From: Cheilinus undulatus
Taxonomy: Eukaryota; Chordata; Actinopteri; Labriformes; Labridae
Direction of reading: 5' to 3'
Assembly: GCF_018320785.1 (NCBI RefSeq)
Contig: NC_054886.1
Span: forward strand, 3,719,207 to 3,783,206
DNA: 64,000 nucleotides
The notes under the pieces were generated by a model. It was not told the origin of the DNA, searched no databases, and saw only the letters and a list, made by a program, of their open reading frames with translations. The position numbers and the translations under genes are program-made. Shown here piece by piece: positions 48,841 through 59,901 of this stretch. Numbering within the stretch: position 1 is the first letter of the stretch; each line of letters opens with the position of its first letter.

Positions 48841-49914
48841 CACTGTAAACCCGAATGAGTTGAGTTTACTTAAAAAATACTGGTAAACTGGTTACCTTAA
48901 AAAAACTAAGTAATGAAAGATAAAAACTTATGTTCATTTAACTCAACATCTTAAGTAGTTTCAATTATTACTGAAGATGATTCTACTGAATATCTTTAAT
49001 TAAAAAGAGTTTATGCCTATTTGATACAACTTAAAATATTAAGTACTGTTAATAATTTTGCCAAATAATAGAGCTAGGCATTTTCAGTTAAGTCGATTTA
49101 AATCTGAGTCAATTTCACTTAAAATCTTTTGTACAACTTATGATTCCATCAAATTATTCTACTAAATGTCTTTCCCTTTGAGTGATTAACACAAACACAA
49201 AAGCCAAAATATAAATCAAAGCCATGGCCATGCATATTTTTTTTATAATGTTCATGTTCATTGCAAAGTTGTTATTATGCATGTTTAATCTATTAGTTAT
49301 TAATTGTTTTTTTTAAGTGTGACACCATGAGTGAGGGGGTCAATGTTGCAGACCACCCTGTCTGTATGCGATAGTATGTGTGGTTGAAAATAAATAAAAG
49401 CTGTTTCTGCTTCCTGTGCAAGAGTTTGTTAAAGTCATTCAAGTTGTCTGGGAGCCATTCCTCATGACTACTCACCACAACCAGAAAAGCACTCGTAAAA
49501 TGCAGACTCCCACTATTAGCCCGCTCCCAATAGAGAGTTGTCCATCATTAACATTACTGCATCCAGATGGTGATCCAGGCCAACTGATTACTCCCTCTCT
49601 GGTGGAGTGGGGACATAGTGAGGCAAAGCATTAGCTTTTCCATATGTGGAAGGGAAGCATTGCCTGCCGGTGCCAACAGATGCACTGACAGTCTCACCCA
49701 TGGTTACTTGAAAATTCTGAAATAGCCCCTCCCCTTAAAGAAGTAAACATACTAGGTTATCTCATCTTAACATGATCATTGCATTGCATCTTTCAGCTGA
49801 ATAGTACAAACCACTTATTTGATTTAGTAATGTCAACGTTTTTTGACAAAACGTAAAAGAATAAGTAATGTTTGCTAAAACATTTAAGTAGAAACAAAAT
49901 CCGGGTTTACAGTG
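48841..49914. mobile_element. Non-autonomous DNA element with CACTGTAAACCCG ends
   Basis: The first 13 bases, CACTGTAAACCCG, are perfectly inverted at the right end (cgggtttacagtg, ending 49914). The flanks read TA on both sides (48839-48840 and 49915-49916). A further 'ttttacagtg' at 50456-50465 could be the end of an overlapping related copy. About 1.07 kb, no transposase seen. Confidence 0.6.
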
Positions 49915-52170
49915 TAGTCTGTACTAAACCTTGAGCACTAATAACTTCCTTACCTAAGTACTCTACACAAAGGAATTTTAGTTATTTGAACTGAAGAGCA
50001 ATTGTTCTTTACTCAAAAAGCCGTGTTAAAAGCTCACTACTCTCAGTTGAAACAATGAATAAAGAAATACTTGTTACCTGCTAAACAACGTACACTGTGG
50101 TCTGTCAACAATAAAAGCATCTTTTGAGGTAAAAATACAAGCTGCTTGTGTTGCCAAAATGCTGGCAAACTTCACGTTGGTTTCTGCGCAAGCTCAAACA
50201 CACGTTCTTTCTTTATCCCCCAGTCCTAACTCCATGTAGTTACTGCCACCTACTGGCCTGTGGGTGTTAGGCAGCAGGTTTGAAACCCATCTTTGGCTTT
50301 ACTTGATTCTTTTTAGTTGGCATCACTCAAAACAGGAGTATGGATGATTTTTCTACCCTGTAATTTAGTGGTACTCAGTATAACTTCGTGAGAAGTACAC
50401 ATTTTTGAAAATTAGTTACTTCAACTTATATTTCTGAGTTGGCATAACTATTGGATTTTACAGTGCAGGGCCAAAAAGTCATTTTTTATCAGTGAACAGC
50501 AACATTTTTACTAGGCATTAGGCCTGACAGATAGGCAATGGGATGCATAGGTCTAAAACTTACTTCCAAAAACCTCTGCCCTGCTTGTTTGGCAGTGTTG
50601 TGCACAATATGGCAGTGGCATTAATGTATATACATGCTGTTGTTTTCCTTCAGCATTCTTGCTGCAATGGAATGTTTTGCTCCGGTATTAACAGGGGCAT
50701 TGTCGACGGACAGTCCAATGCAGTTCCTCCAAGGTACATCATTTTATTTTCATTACGTCACTGATCATATAGCTGAGGCCACTTGTTGTGTACGTGTCCA
50801 GGAACCTGTGAACAACTTCGTCTTTGTCAAAGATCCTGACTGTAAGCGGGTTCATCTTCTCAAGTCCTGCAAAAATGAGTTGCATAACTAAATGTAGACA
50901 TTACATAGAAATTGTAAGTGTTCTTGATGTGTGCATAATATGGAAATAAAAAACAAGCATATGATTAAACTGTTTTACATGTGTCATTTGAGCCATCAGT
51001 CATCAGAGTGAAGGGACTCTCATTTTCAGCACCAATTCGTTCCTAAAGTATGGCGCTACCGCCTTATTGATGATGCAGGTTGTTTTTGTGCTGGCACTTT
51101 TGAATTTTGGGCTGTGGCTGAATCCTTAAAACACTCTCTGAAGAGTGGGCTGAAGTGGTCAGGAACTAAAAATGCAACATTGTGCTGTACCATTGCCACA
51201 GCCACCTTCCCCTCTGCTCTCCTCGTCTGCAACAGAAACATTTGATCATAACTCAGAAATATAATCATGAATCATTAACTCATAAACATAATGAACACTC
51301 CATAGGGTTTTGTGTTGATATAACTACCATTCAAAGGAATCCATCAACTATTGTTAGCAGCCTTTTTGGTTTCCTGTGCTACATTCCTTGGCTTCTTATA
51401 CACTCATGCCTCCAACAGAGGCTGCTGGGGTGTAAAACTGTGTAACCCTACTAGTGGAGTTCAATGCCTGCTCCTTGTCTTATGCCCCTTGCCCTCAATA
51501 TGCCTGGCAACATCCCTCATACCTTGATGAGCACAGGAGTTCACCTGTCTTCAGACAGAGCACCAGTAGTTGGAGCTGGTTTGTCCTACAGTAATAAAAG
51601 GCCATTTAGTGGTCCATTCATTTTTGAAAATGCATTTGAAGGTAGCTGCTCCAGCTAAGGGTCTCTTTTTTCCCTTGTCCTCGAGGTTCTCTTCCCCTGT
51701 AGTCACCCTAGCAGATTCCTCCACAGACTCCTCCACTACCTCCTCCTCAACTGTCTCACCCACTGCCTCGTCCACAGTCTCCTCCTCTGACCTGGAAAGC
51801 TTTTGGGGGCCTGACCCCTAAGGGTGAATGATAGGTTGCTGGTCTGTTTCTTTCCTGACATCTTTGAAACAGACAACTGCAATAATTAATGTATGAATGA
51901 ACTGGGGACAAAACAAGTCATTTAAATTTTCATGATTAAAGGTTGTACTGGCCCACACAATTTAAATATGTACATCCAACACAATTCTTTTTTTGCTTTT
52001 AATTGTCAGATGTGTCACATGTATACATTTAAATTGTTTTGAATCTTTTTTCACTCTTTTTCCTCCCATTGTGGGCGTGCCCAGGGTACAAAATTAATAC
52101 AGGCCTAAACATTTTCATTAAAAAATGTGGTCTATAGGCTACTATAGGGATGAAATTGACTAGGCTATAC

Positions 52171-52370
52171 CAGTGGTTCTCAACCTTTTTGAGTCGCGAC
52201 TCCCAATTTAACATGCACTAGTGTCCGTGACCCCCCCAAACGCCCCACCCTCCTCCCAATCACGCGCGCCAACACCCCCCACCCCCCAATCCCAGCGTGA
52301 ATGGATAAAGCGCTGTCTGCGGTGCTGAAACAAAAAACGGTGCAGATATACTGAAAAACCAACTGAAAAA
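52171..52370. mobile_element. Left end of a hAT-like MITE
   Basis: 'cagtggttctcaaccttttt' followed by 'gagtcgcgactcccaattta'. It is the same terminus as the complete MITE at 59406-59901. No matching right end was found nearby. Confidence 0.55.
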
Positions 52371-52633
52371 TTTACTTTGAGTTCTTATTCTACTTCCTTT
52401 ATTGGTTGTCAATAAAACTCTGGCTCTAATTTCACTCTAATGTCAGTGGAGAAATCGAAAGATAGCGGAAACATAACTGAGTGAAGCGATCGTCAACAAG
52501 TGTGAGAGAGAGCAGCAGCTTCTGCTCAAGATATTTAGGGATATTTCTGTCTATGATGAATAACATGTACAATAAATCTCAATAGGTACTTTTTTTTCAT
52601 GACATTCTGTCTAAATTCATAACTTCTAATATT

Positions 52634-53649
52634 TTAACCCTTTAAAGCCTACCATTGTGCAAGTCCGCCAGGACATGTTCTTACATTTTTACATACTGTA
52701 GTGCCATTTTTGGGAATATTTTTATTTGCTTTACATCAAAATAGAAACTCTTATATCCCAAGTTTTAATAATATGTATTAACTTATGTCTTAACTAATAC
52801 AAAAAAATTGCTTTAAAGTGCAATAAATCTTTTTTTTTTTTTTTCACATATTTTTTAAAATACATAAATTGCATAGCTGTATCCCTCAAATTTTTAAATC
52901 TAAAAAGTTGCACAATATTCTTTGGAACCACAGGGAATTTATTTCTGTACATAACTTGCTTTTTGAGATAAAGTCAATTTTGTAACCTGTAAAAAAAAAA
53001 AAAAAAAAGCCAGATGAGAAGTTGGACTCTTCATCTGACGCTGTAATTAGTTTTGAAGCTTCACGCCAGCTCTAAAACTGTTTGGCACGACCGGGGTTTT
53101 GCAAACCCATAACTACATGTATGTGGAAGTGTGTCAAAGGTGTGTGTGATGGATGTCTGGTGTGTGTGTGGGTTGTGTGCCTGAGTGTTTTTGTAAAAAA
53201 GTAGGAGTGAAATGAGAGCGAGGGCGAGTATGTGTGCAGGCTAAGTTCTTCAATGTATTCCACAGAAAAAACTACAACTCCTGGGAAAATACGCCACTTC
53301 CTGTTGTTGGGGTGGGGAGCCTATGAGGTAGGGACACTAAGAATCATGTGACAGGTCACGCCCACAACGTGATTATGTTTATTTCAACATAGGAAGTGCT
53401 GCAAATACCCGTGGTCTCATTTATAAAGATTTTTGGTATGTGCATTTTATTGTGTATTTTTACGAACCCATCTCCGCAATGAAAAAGCGCTCTGAAACAT
53501 GGTGAATATGTGAAATGATAGCGTAACTCCCCAGGTTTTATATGCAAAAAGAATGATCAATCTATCTTATCCGGTTTCAAATCTACCGCCAATCAAAAAT
53601 GGATGTGCTTATCGTAGTGCCGGCACTACGCTGGGTTCTAAAGGGTTAA
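52634..53649. mobile_element. piggyBac-like MITE with TTAA duplication
   Basis: The element at 52638-53645 (1008 bp) starts CCCTTTAAAGCCTACCA and ends 'gggttctaaaggg', whose complement starts CCCTTTAGAACCC. It is flanked by TTAA at 52634-52637 and 53646-53649. TTAA target sites with CCC/GGG termini are diagnostic of the piggyBac superfamily. No transposase; internal poly(A) and (GT)n tracts. Confidence 0.8.
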
Positions 53650-54850
53650 AGGCCTTCCATGTCCTTTTTGTCACTAACACGTCGACCAATACAGCATTTT
53701 ATTTGTGTCTGATTTACAAATCAAGCACTTAAGCTCACACTTAAGCTATCAGTTTCTTATTGAGACACAGGTCTTGCCCAAAGGCACAATAACATCTTAT
53801 TTTTGGCAAATTGCCTTTGGATTTATGAAAAACACATAGCAGCATCACAATAACTCTTTAACGTGACCAACAGACAGACAATGGTCGCTACATCACATCA
53901 TATTGCTGGTAGTTAAGCCAGTTAACATGTAAACAAATAACGCAAACTTTATTTTTCTTTTGAATTAAAGAAAACAACAATCAACACATAATTAAAGCCT
54001 GAATGAAACACAGTGGGGAGATAAACAGCCCACGTTTCACTTTGAACATTTATGTTGCTGAGAGCTTGTAAACATGAAAACACACTGCAGGTATTCTGTG
54101 TTGTTTTTGGTCGTGCATGAAAAGCCATATTTCAAAAAGCAGGGCTGATATTTACGGAGCCTCGTTGCCCCGGTGTCGGCCCCAGGGCCTTAACGTTTCT
54201 CAGCTGGTGAAGCTGCTGTTAGGCTTTCTGGTGACTGACCTTGAGACCCCTGCTGCTGCTGCTGACCCAAGTCTGAGCTGGAACACTTTTTTTGTGAAGC
54301 CATCGCTCCATTTATCATCATCAGGTAGCCAGCAAACTTGCTGCAGCTGTGGCTAAAGCAACAACGTGCCAGTTTTTTTCTCTTTCTGGTTTATATCTAC
54401 CAATCAGGAACCCCTCAATGTTAGGAGGAGGGATTTATCATGAGGAGGGAGAGAAGCTGGACGGATAATGAAGCTGGACTGAGAATGGAGCACACAGACA
54501 GGGAAGGGGAGCCGTGAAAACAGATGTGATTGGGTCAGCAAACTGTCATTATAAAGAAAACAACTAATGGGCCTTGCTGGTATTATATGTGTAGCTAATT
54601 GCCTTTCAAAAGAAAAAATTTAAAAATCAACCCTACAAGCTCAAAGGAGGTACAACCAGGAAGATACCCAGTAGGCAAAATAACCAGTCCAGCTCTGACC
54701 ATGGGTGAACTCTATCACCTTCACCACAGAGAGTGGGGCTGTTTCTAAGAAAACTGAGAAAACTGAGAAACACCACAATGACGCACCCATGCACACATCA
54801 GCACCAAAGCAGCGAGCACATCATCCTGTTTCCTATGTCTATATATGTGG
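53650..54850. other. Spacer before gene 5, no gene seen
   Basis: AT-rich up to about 54110, then a somewhat GC-richer stretch (54130-54350) with a 79-residue frame that has no recognisable feature. Nothing else is supported. Confidence 0.4.
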
Positions 54851-54943
54851 TCTGGTTTATGTTAGCCAATCAAACACAGTGTGGTCTGACAAGAGCTGAG
54901 AAACTGTCAGTTTTCTTCCATTCAGCACAAAGATCTGAGCACG
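54850..54943 (+). promoter_or_regulatory. Proximal promoter of NITR gene 5 with CCAAT box
   Basis: CCAAT at 54866-54870 ends 74 bp before the ATG, in 'tatgttagccaatcaaacac'. The following 'agtgtggtctgacaagagct' is a slightly changed version of the block in the other genes. Confidence 0.6.
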
Positions 54944-56411
54944 ATGACATCTGCAGCGTTTGTCTTCATTCTGACGTGTTTGGTCCTGGGGTCAAATGGT
55001 GCGTTGAGTTTTCATTGTTATGTATTTATCTAAAATCTAGTGAATGTTCACAGATCCATTCTGTTTCAAGATTTCTGATGTTTAAGCTTTTGATTTTAAT
55101 GACATGGTACTTTTATCACACATCGCATTTCAGCCCAGACAGTTAATCTGAAGTCATCTACATCTGTTCATCATGAGATACGAGAAACTGGAGAGAGTCT
55201 GACTCTGAAGTGTGTCTTCAAAGATGACCGTTATTCATGGGTTTATTGGTACAAGCAAAGTCTTGGAGGGAACCTGAAGGTCATCTCCTCCTTCCAAAAC
55301 TCTGCAACTTATAAAAGTTTCCATGGAGAGTTTAAGAACAATTCACGCTTCACAATGAAGGGTAAAAACGGTAAAAATGGTTTGACAATCTCAGATCTAC
55401 AAATGTCAGACTCAGCCATTTATCACTGCATAGTTTGCAGTTCCTGCAATATACAAATTCTAGAGACCATCACAGTCAGTGTGAAGGGTTCAGGTGTGAG
55501 CGTCCCAGCTCTGGTCCATCAGTCAGAGTCTGAAACCATCCAGCCAGGAGGCTCTGTGACTCTGAACTGTGCAGTCTACACTGGGACCTGTGATGAAGAA
55601 CACAGTGTTTACTGGTTCAGAAACTCTGAGGAAGCTCATCCAGGACTCATTTACACCCATGGAGGCAGGAATGATCAGTGTGAGAGGAACCCTCACTCAC
55701 ACACTTAAACTTGTGTCTACAACTTGAACATGAGGAGCCTGAATCTTTCTCATGCTGGGACCTACTACTGCGCTGTGGTCTCATGTGGACACATACTGTT
55801 TGGAAACGGGACCAAGCTGGACTTTGGAGGTGAGTTTCTTCATTGTCAACATGATCCCCCATGAGAACTCTCTAATCAGACTAAACACAGATATAAAGCT
55901 CTGAGCTCGGCTTCTTCTGTCTGACTGTACCCACAGATGAGGTGAGCTCTGGTGTCTTGGTGTATTCTCTGAGTGGAGCTTTGATATCTGCAGTTATCCT
56001 GATAGTTGTCCTGGCCTTCTTATTGTACAAGATGAACAAAAGAATCTGCTTCTTATCTCAAGGTATGATCACTAACACTGTTAGTATCTTCCTGTTTTCA
56101 CTAAGTCTTCATTCTGAATTCAAGAGTGATTTCTGTGTTTCACCATCAGAGATACAAGCAAGATTTTCAGCTCCCTCCACAACAAACATTGAGGTAAGAT
56201 TTAGGACTGAAGAATATACTAAACCTTTTTTTTCTGCATTTTTATACGTTTCTCGAGGTTCATTTTGTGATATATATATATACTTTTCTAGGGTAACAGA
56301 GGAGCAGATGATGTCTGTTATGCCGCTGTGAACGTTAACATGCCCAACACATCAAGAAGACAGAGAAACACAGCCAGAGATGAATGTGTGTATTCCAGTG
56401 TGAGGCAGTAG
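54944..56411 (+). pseudogene. NITR gene 5: complete exon set with one in-frame stop
   Basis: Exons 54944-54998 (leader MTSAAFVFILTCLVLGSN), 55134-55829 (V + I), 55937-56062 (membrane), 56150-56193 (linker) and 56292-56411 (tail). All borders and phases match gene 4. The V domain is sound (LKCVF, VYWYKQ, DSAIYHC) and has two extra cysteines just after the F-strand Cys (CIVCSSCNIQ). In the I domain, the codon that is CAC in gene 4 is TAA at 55706-55708. Translation would stop after 209 residues, giving a V domain plus half an I domain with no membrane anchor. Everything downstream is otherwise open: FGNGTKLDFG, an uncharged membrane segment, DDVCYAAV and ECVYSSVRQ. It is therefore a recent pseudogene, a polymorphic null allele, or conceivably a gene for a short secreted V protein. 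Confidence 0.85.
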
Positions 56412-56793
56412 AAGTCACCATGGTTCATCTTTTACTACGTCACTTTAAACTGATGTTGGACTGATAACATTTTCAGCAATGTGACTTTTCTGAATCAGAT
56501 ACGTTCTTGAGTACGTTGTGCTTTAATTAAATAATTTGCATCATTTGAGAGTGAAGAAAAAATGTTTTTAAATTAAAGTTTTCTCTTTACTTAGTTTTTT
56601 TTTTCAATCTATTCAGTATTATTGTTCTGTATTTTATTGCCATTTTTATAGACAGTTTCAAACTAAGGTAACCCGCTTTGAGGACTACACCTGAGAATAA
56701 CCAGCAGTCCTTTACCAGCTTTGTGCTTGTTATTGATTAAAACAAATAAAACAATTTTTTTTTTCATTTAAGGAATTACAGTAATTAATTTTG

Positions 56794-56847
<54 letters not shown>

Positions 56848-57361
56848 GTTTGTTTTTTAAGCATTTAGACAAAACAACATGATCAATATTCCTCTGTATA
56901 ATTTCATCTCTTACTGCAGTCTGACTGGATGTTTGATTGTATTTTCAATGATTTCTAAGAGTTTTGTGAATCAAAATGTTTAAAATATGATTGATTGTAA
57001 TGGCAGTGCTTCGATGAATTGTACGTGTTTAAACATTGAAATTAAGAAAATAAATGGTCTTTTTTTTTGAGCTCCCTCCACAAGAAACCTGTTTGTTCGT
57101 TTTTTCTTTAGGTTTATTTTTGAGCATTTTTGTGCCTTTATTTGATAGAGGAGGACAGTGAATAGAGTTAGAAACAGGGACGAGAGCAGGGGAGAGACGT
57201 GTGGTAAAGGGCCTCAGGCCAGATTTAAAACCCGAGCCCTAAACTACCAGGCCTCCTGCACCCCCAGATTTGTTCCTTTAACTGTACAGAAAAATTGTCA
57301 TTCAAAAACTTTTTCTGCATTTGTTATGTAAATTTTTCTTACAGTTCATTTCTGGTAGACT

Positions 57362-57413
<52 letters not shown>

Positions 57414-58600
57414 AGAGGGTAGTGAAGAAGTATTGTATCTTTCATGACATTCTCAACATTTCCAAGTTTGATTTTATTTTCTCCTACATTTATCTCTATA
57501 GACGGTCTCTAACAGGGGCCACCCGCTTCAAGGTCAACACCCAAGAATACCCAGCAGTCCTAGACCAGCGCTTGTGCTTGTGTTATTGATTAAAACAAAT
57601 AAAGCCATAGCTTTTTAACTGTAAACTTTAGTGATTGACAGTTTTTTTGGGGTTATTTTTTTTGGGGGGGGGGGGTGGGGGTTGTTAGCATTGTTTATTT
57701 TTAATTCTGCAAAAACTGCTTGTTTTAGTTTAGTTTTTATTAGAGTTAGCTTTTTATTTTTACACATATCAGGACTGAGTGAACATCATAGATTGTTAAA
57801 AACATATTCAGACAGGCTTCTCTTCACTTATCATATATTTATTTATTTAAAGATGTTTGAATACACCTCCAGACATAAAACTACCACTGTGTGGAGTCTT
57901 AACCAATCAAATCAGTCCATTTTACTCCCCAGGTTTGGTCCAGTATGGTCGTGTCAGAAACTAAAACTCAGGATATTTTGTCTCTGTTTTAATTTTATTA
58001 TAGTTAGTTTTGTAAGCGCTCTATACAGTTTTAGTTAGTTTTCTTTTTCTTGGTAAAGCTTAGTTTTTATTTAGTTTCAGTTAAAATGATTTTTAAATTG
58101 TATCTTTAGTTCTTTAGTTAGTTTCAGTTAACTATAATAACTCTGGTCTTTATTAAAAATGTTTGTTTCTTATTTTTATCAGTACCACATGGAGATTCAT
58201 AGAAATTTTTCCTCATATTGTCAAACTTGTAACTGATTTGAACATTTTAAAGTTCTTGTGACAAAAAGAGTAGTTTTATTTTTTCCTCTTCGTTTATCAG
58301 ATATTTACAGTTTTGTTGTTCAGTATGAGACAAGACCTGAAAAGTGAACACTAACGTTAAATTGAACACTTCTACAGACTCTAAAACATGAGGCAGATTT
58401 ATAAAAGCAGAAGACGAGGCCAGGAAAAGGTTTGTTCAAACTAAAACAGACAGTAGAAGAGTGAAAGCAGCCGTAACCACAGGCAGTGCTTGAAAGGGAG
58501 GAACGTTTGGACCTGGACTTTTTGGATCAAACCAGCCCCTTAGAAAGGTTCAACTCACCTTACTAGTAACTGAACAGCATCTATATGTAACCTCTAAAGG
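56412..58600. repeat. 3' flank of gene 5: tandem duplication, (TA)n tracts, SINE
   Basis: About 56640-56760 and 57480-57604 are repeats of each other ('tttatagacagtttcaaact ... ttgtgcttg ... ttattgattaaaacaaataa'). (TA)n lies at about 56797-56838 and 57368-57410. An inverted SINE is at 57115-57270. A G run is at 57664-57674. 58370-58590 matches 27350-27600 downstream of gene 4. No additional gene supported; the 135-residue frame at 57631-58038 has no recognisable domain. Confidence 0.6.
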
Positions 58601-59405
58601 ACGACCACGTTTCCCCCCTAACTGTTAGAAGACTGAGGAATAATGTCACTGCTGCATGAATGTTGATCTGGTTCTGACTGACTCTGCTGTGGTAGAAGGT
58701 CTCTATTAAGACCACGTAGTCACAGACCACTGAGCTCATTTCCTTTCTTTTGGTTTGAAGAGTCTTTTCAATAGAAACTGAACTCTTTAAACCTATTAAC
58801 CATCAGTCAACCAGAGTTTCTGTTAGAGGGGAGAATTTCTCATGAGGAGCAGTGTAGACAGCCTTTCAGGTGATGTTAACGGGTCGATCAAATGTTATCA
58901 TGAACAATAAACCAATGAGCTGTTATCTGTATTATATGGGTTAATGATTGGAGATTAAAAGAAAAAATGAATGACAAACCAGACTGAACCCAAGGGTCTC
59001 TGCCCAGCAGGAACATGCTCAGTGCGGCAAATTAGCAGTCTGACCTGTAGTGAGAAGTTACAAGTTATAAAAACTTAAGTTTACTTGTTTTAAACTCAGT
59101 TAAGTAAATCTTCAGCTTTAATGGCTAAGGAGTAGAGGTCACTGGTTTATAATGAGTGTTTATAACAGGATACCAGAAACTGAGTTAGTTCACCTCAGTG
59201 TTTCTGAGGGTGGTAAAGATCGTTCAAACAAACACAAAATTACTCCTGGATTACATCTGCACATCAATGTTGTTTAAGGATTTAATTTTGATGAGTTTAT
59301 TGGATTATTATATGAAGAAAAACAAAAATACATCCATGCAACCATCAATGATACAATCTGAAAATTGTAAATGATGAATGCAGTTTATTATAATGTTCTG
59401 TACAG
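58601..59405. other. Spacer, no gene seen
   Basis: AT-rich sequence without recognisable coding or transposon features. Confidence 0.4.
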
Positions 59406-59901
59406 CAGTGGTTCTCAACTGGTCCACCCATAGGACCCACCACCACCTCCCTGATGTCAACTGGGACCCAATATTTATTTATCTATTTATTATTTGGATA
59501 CTTGACCATTTATATAATAAAAATGTTGCGGTATGGACCTTAGATGAAAAAATATGCAAAAGAACAAAAAAACATATGACTGAACAAAGAGACAGGCCAC
59601 AACTTTGGGCTGACATGCATTTAAAAAAATTTTTTCCCCCCCTTCAGAAAAAAAAAAAAAAATTATAATGTAAATGTTGATTTTGTTTTTAAAACCTCAA
59701 AAAAAAAAAAAACAAAAAAAAAATTCTTGAATATATTTCCATCCAAATCAACCAGAATTAACTCCTTCTCCAGTAAAACAGAGTAAAATAAACAGAGACT
59801 GATGTCAGCCTAAGACTTATTTCCAGGAATCAGTCCACGACCCACTGAAAACAGCCCCACAACCCATTCTTTGGTCCCGACCCACCAGTTGAGAACCACT
59901 G
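59406..59901. mobile_element. hAT-like MITE with CAGTGGTTCTCAACTGG ends
   Basis: The left end 'cagtggttctcaactggtcc' and the right end 'ccagttgagaaccactg' are inverted copies (17 bp). Both continue into 'gacccac' motifs. About 496 bp. No clear 8-bp flanking duplication. The 96-residue frame across the left end is not a gene. Confidence 0.75.

Larger units (their letters stand above)
46478..51820 (-). pseudogene. hAT-family transposase-like gene, multi-exon and decayed
   Basis: Blocks in order on the minus strand. An acidic N-terminus and a BED-type zinc-finger-like region lie at about 51775-51470 (KWPFITVGQTSSNYWCSV, then TGA where the second Cys of the CxxC is expected, then HQGMRDVARHIEGKGHKTR). 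VAMVQHNVAFLVPDHFSPLF is at 51240-51160. At 50890-50540 come GLEKMNPLTVRIFDKDEVVH and the catalytic-type CIGLSVDNAPVNTGAKHSI, with a stop two dozen residues later. FDPEDIAVDVGYWFKGS is at about 48440; EFCDYHGGEYLEMLLHISVRW at 48262-48200; ATLNRLLEAADITAQQVQQF and neighbours at 47260-46950. The C-terminal dimerisation domain, LPHSNASVERVFSLVGLYKT, is at about 46700-46630. Splice-like borders separate several blocks, so it looks like a spliced element or a transposase-derived host gene. At least two in-frame stops argue that it is dead. Confidence 0.75.

Noticed and set aside
59378-59668. 96-residue frame
   Set aside because: It starts just outside and runs through a hAT-like MITE, ending in a lysine tract from poly(A).
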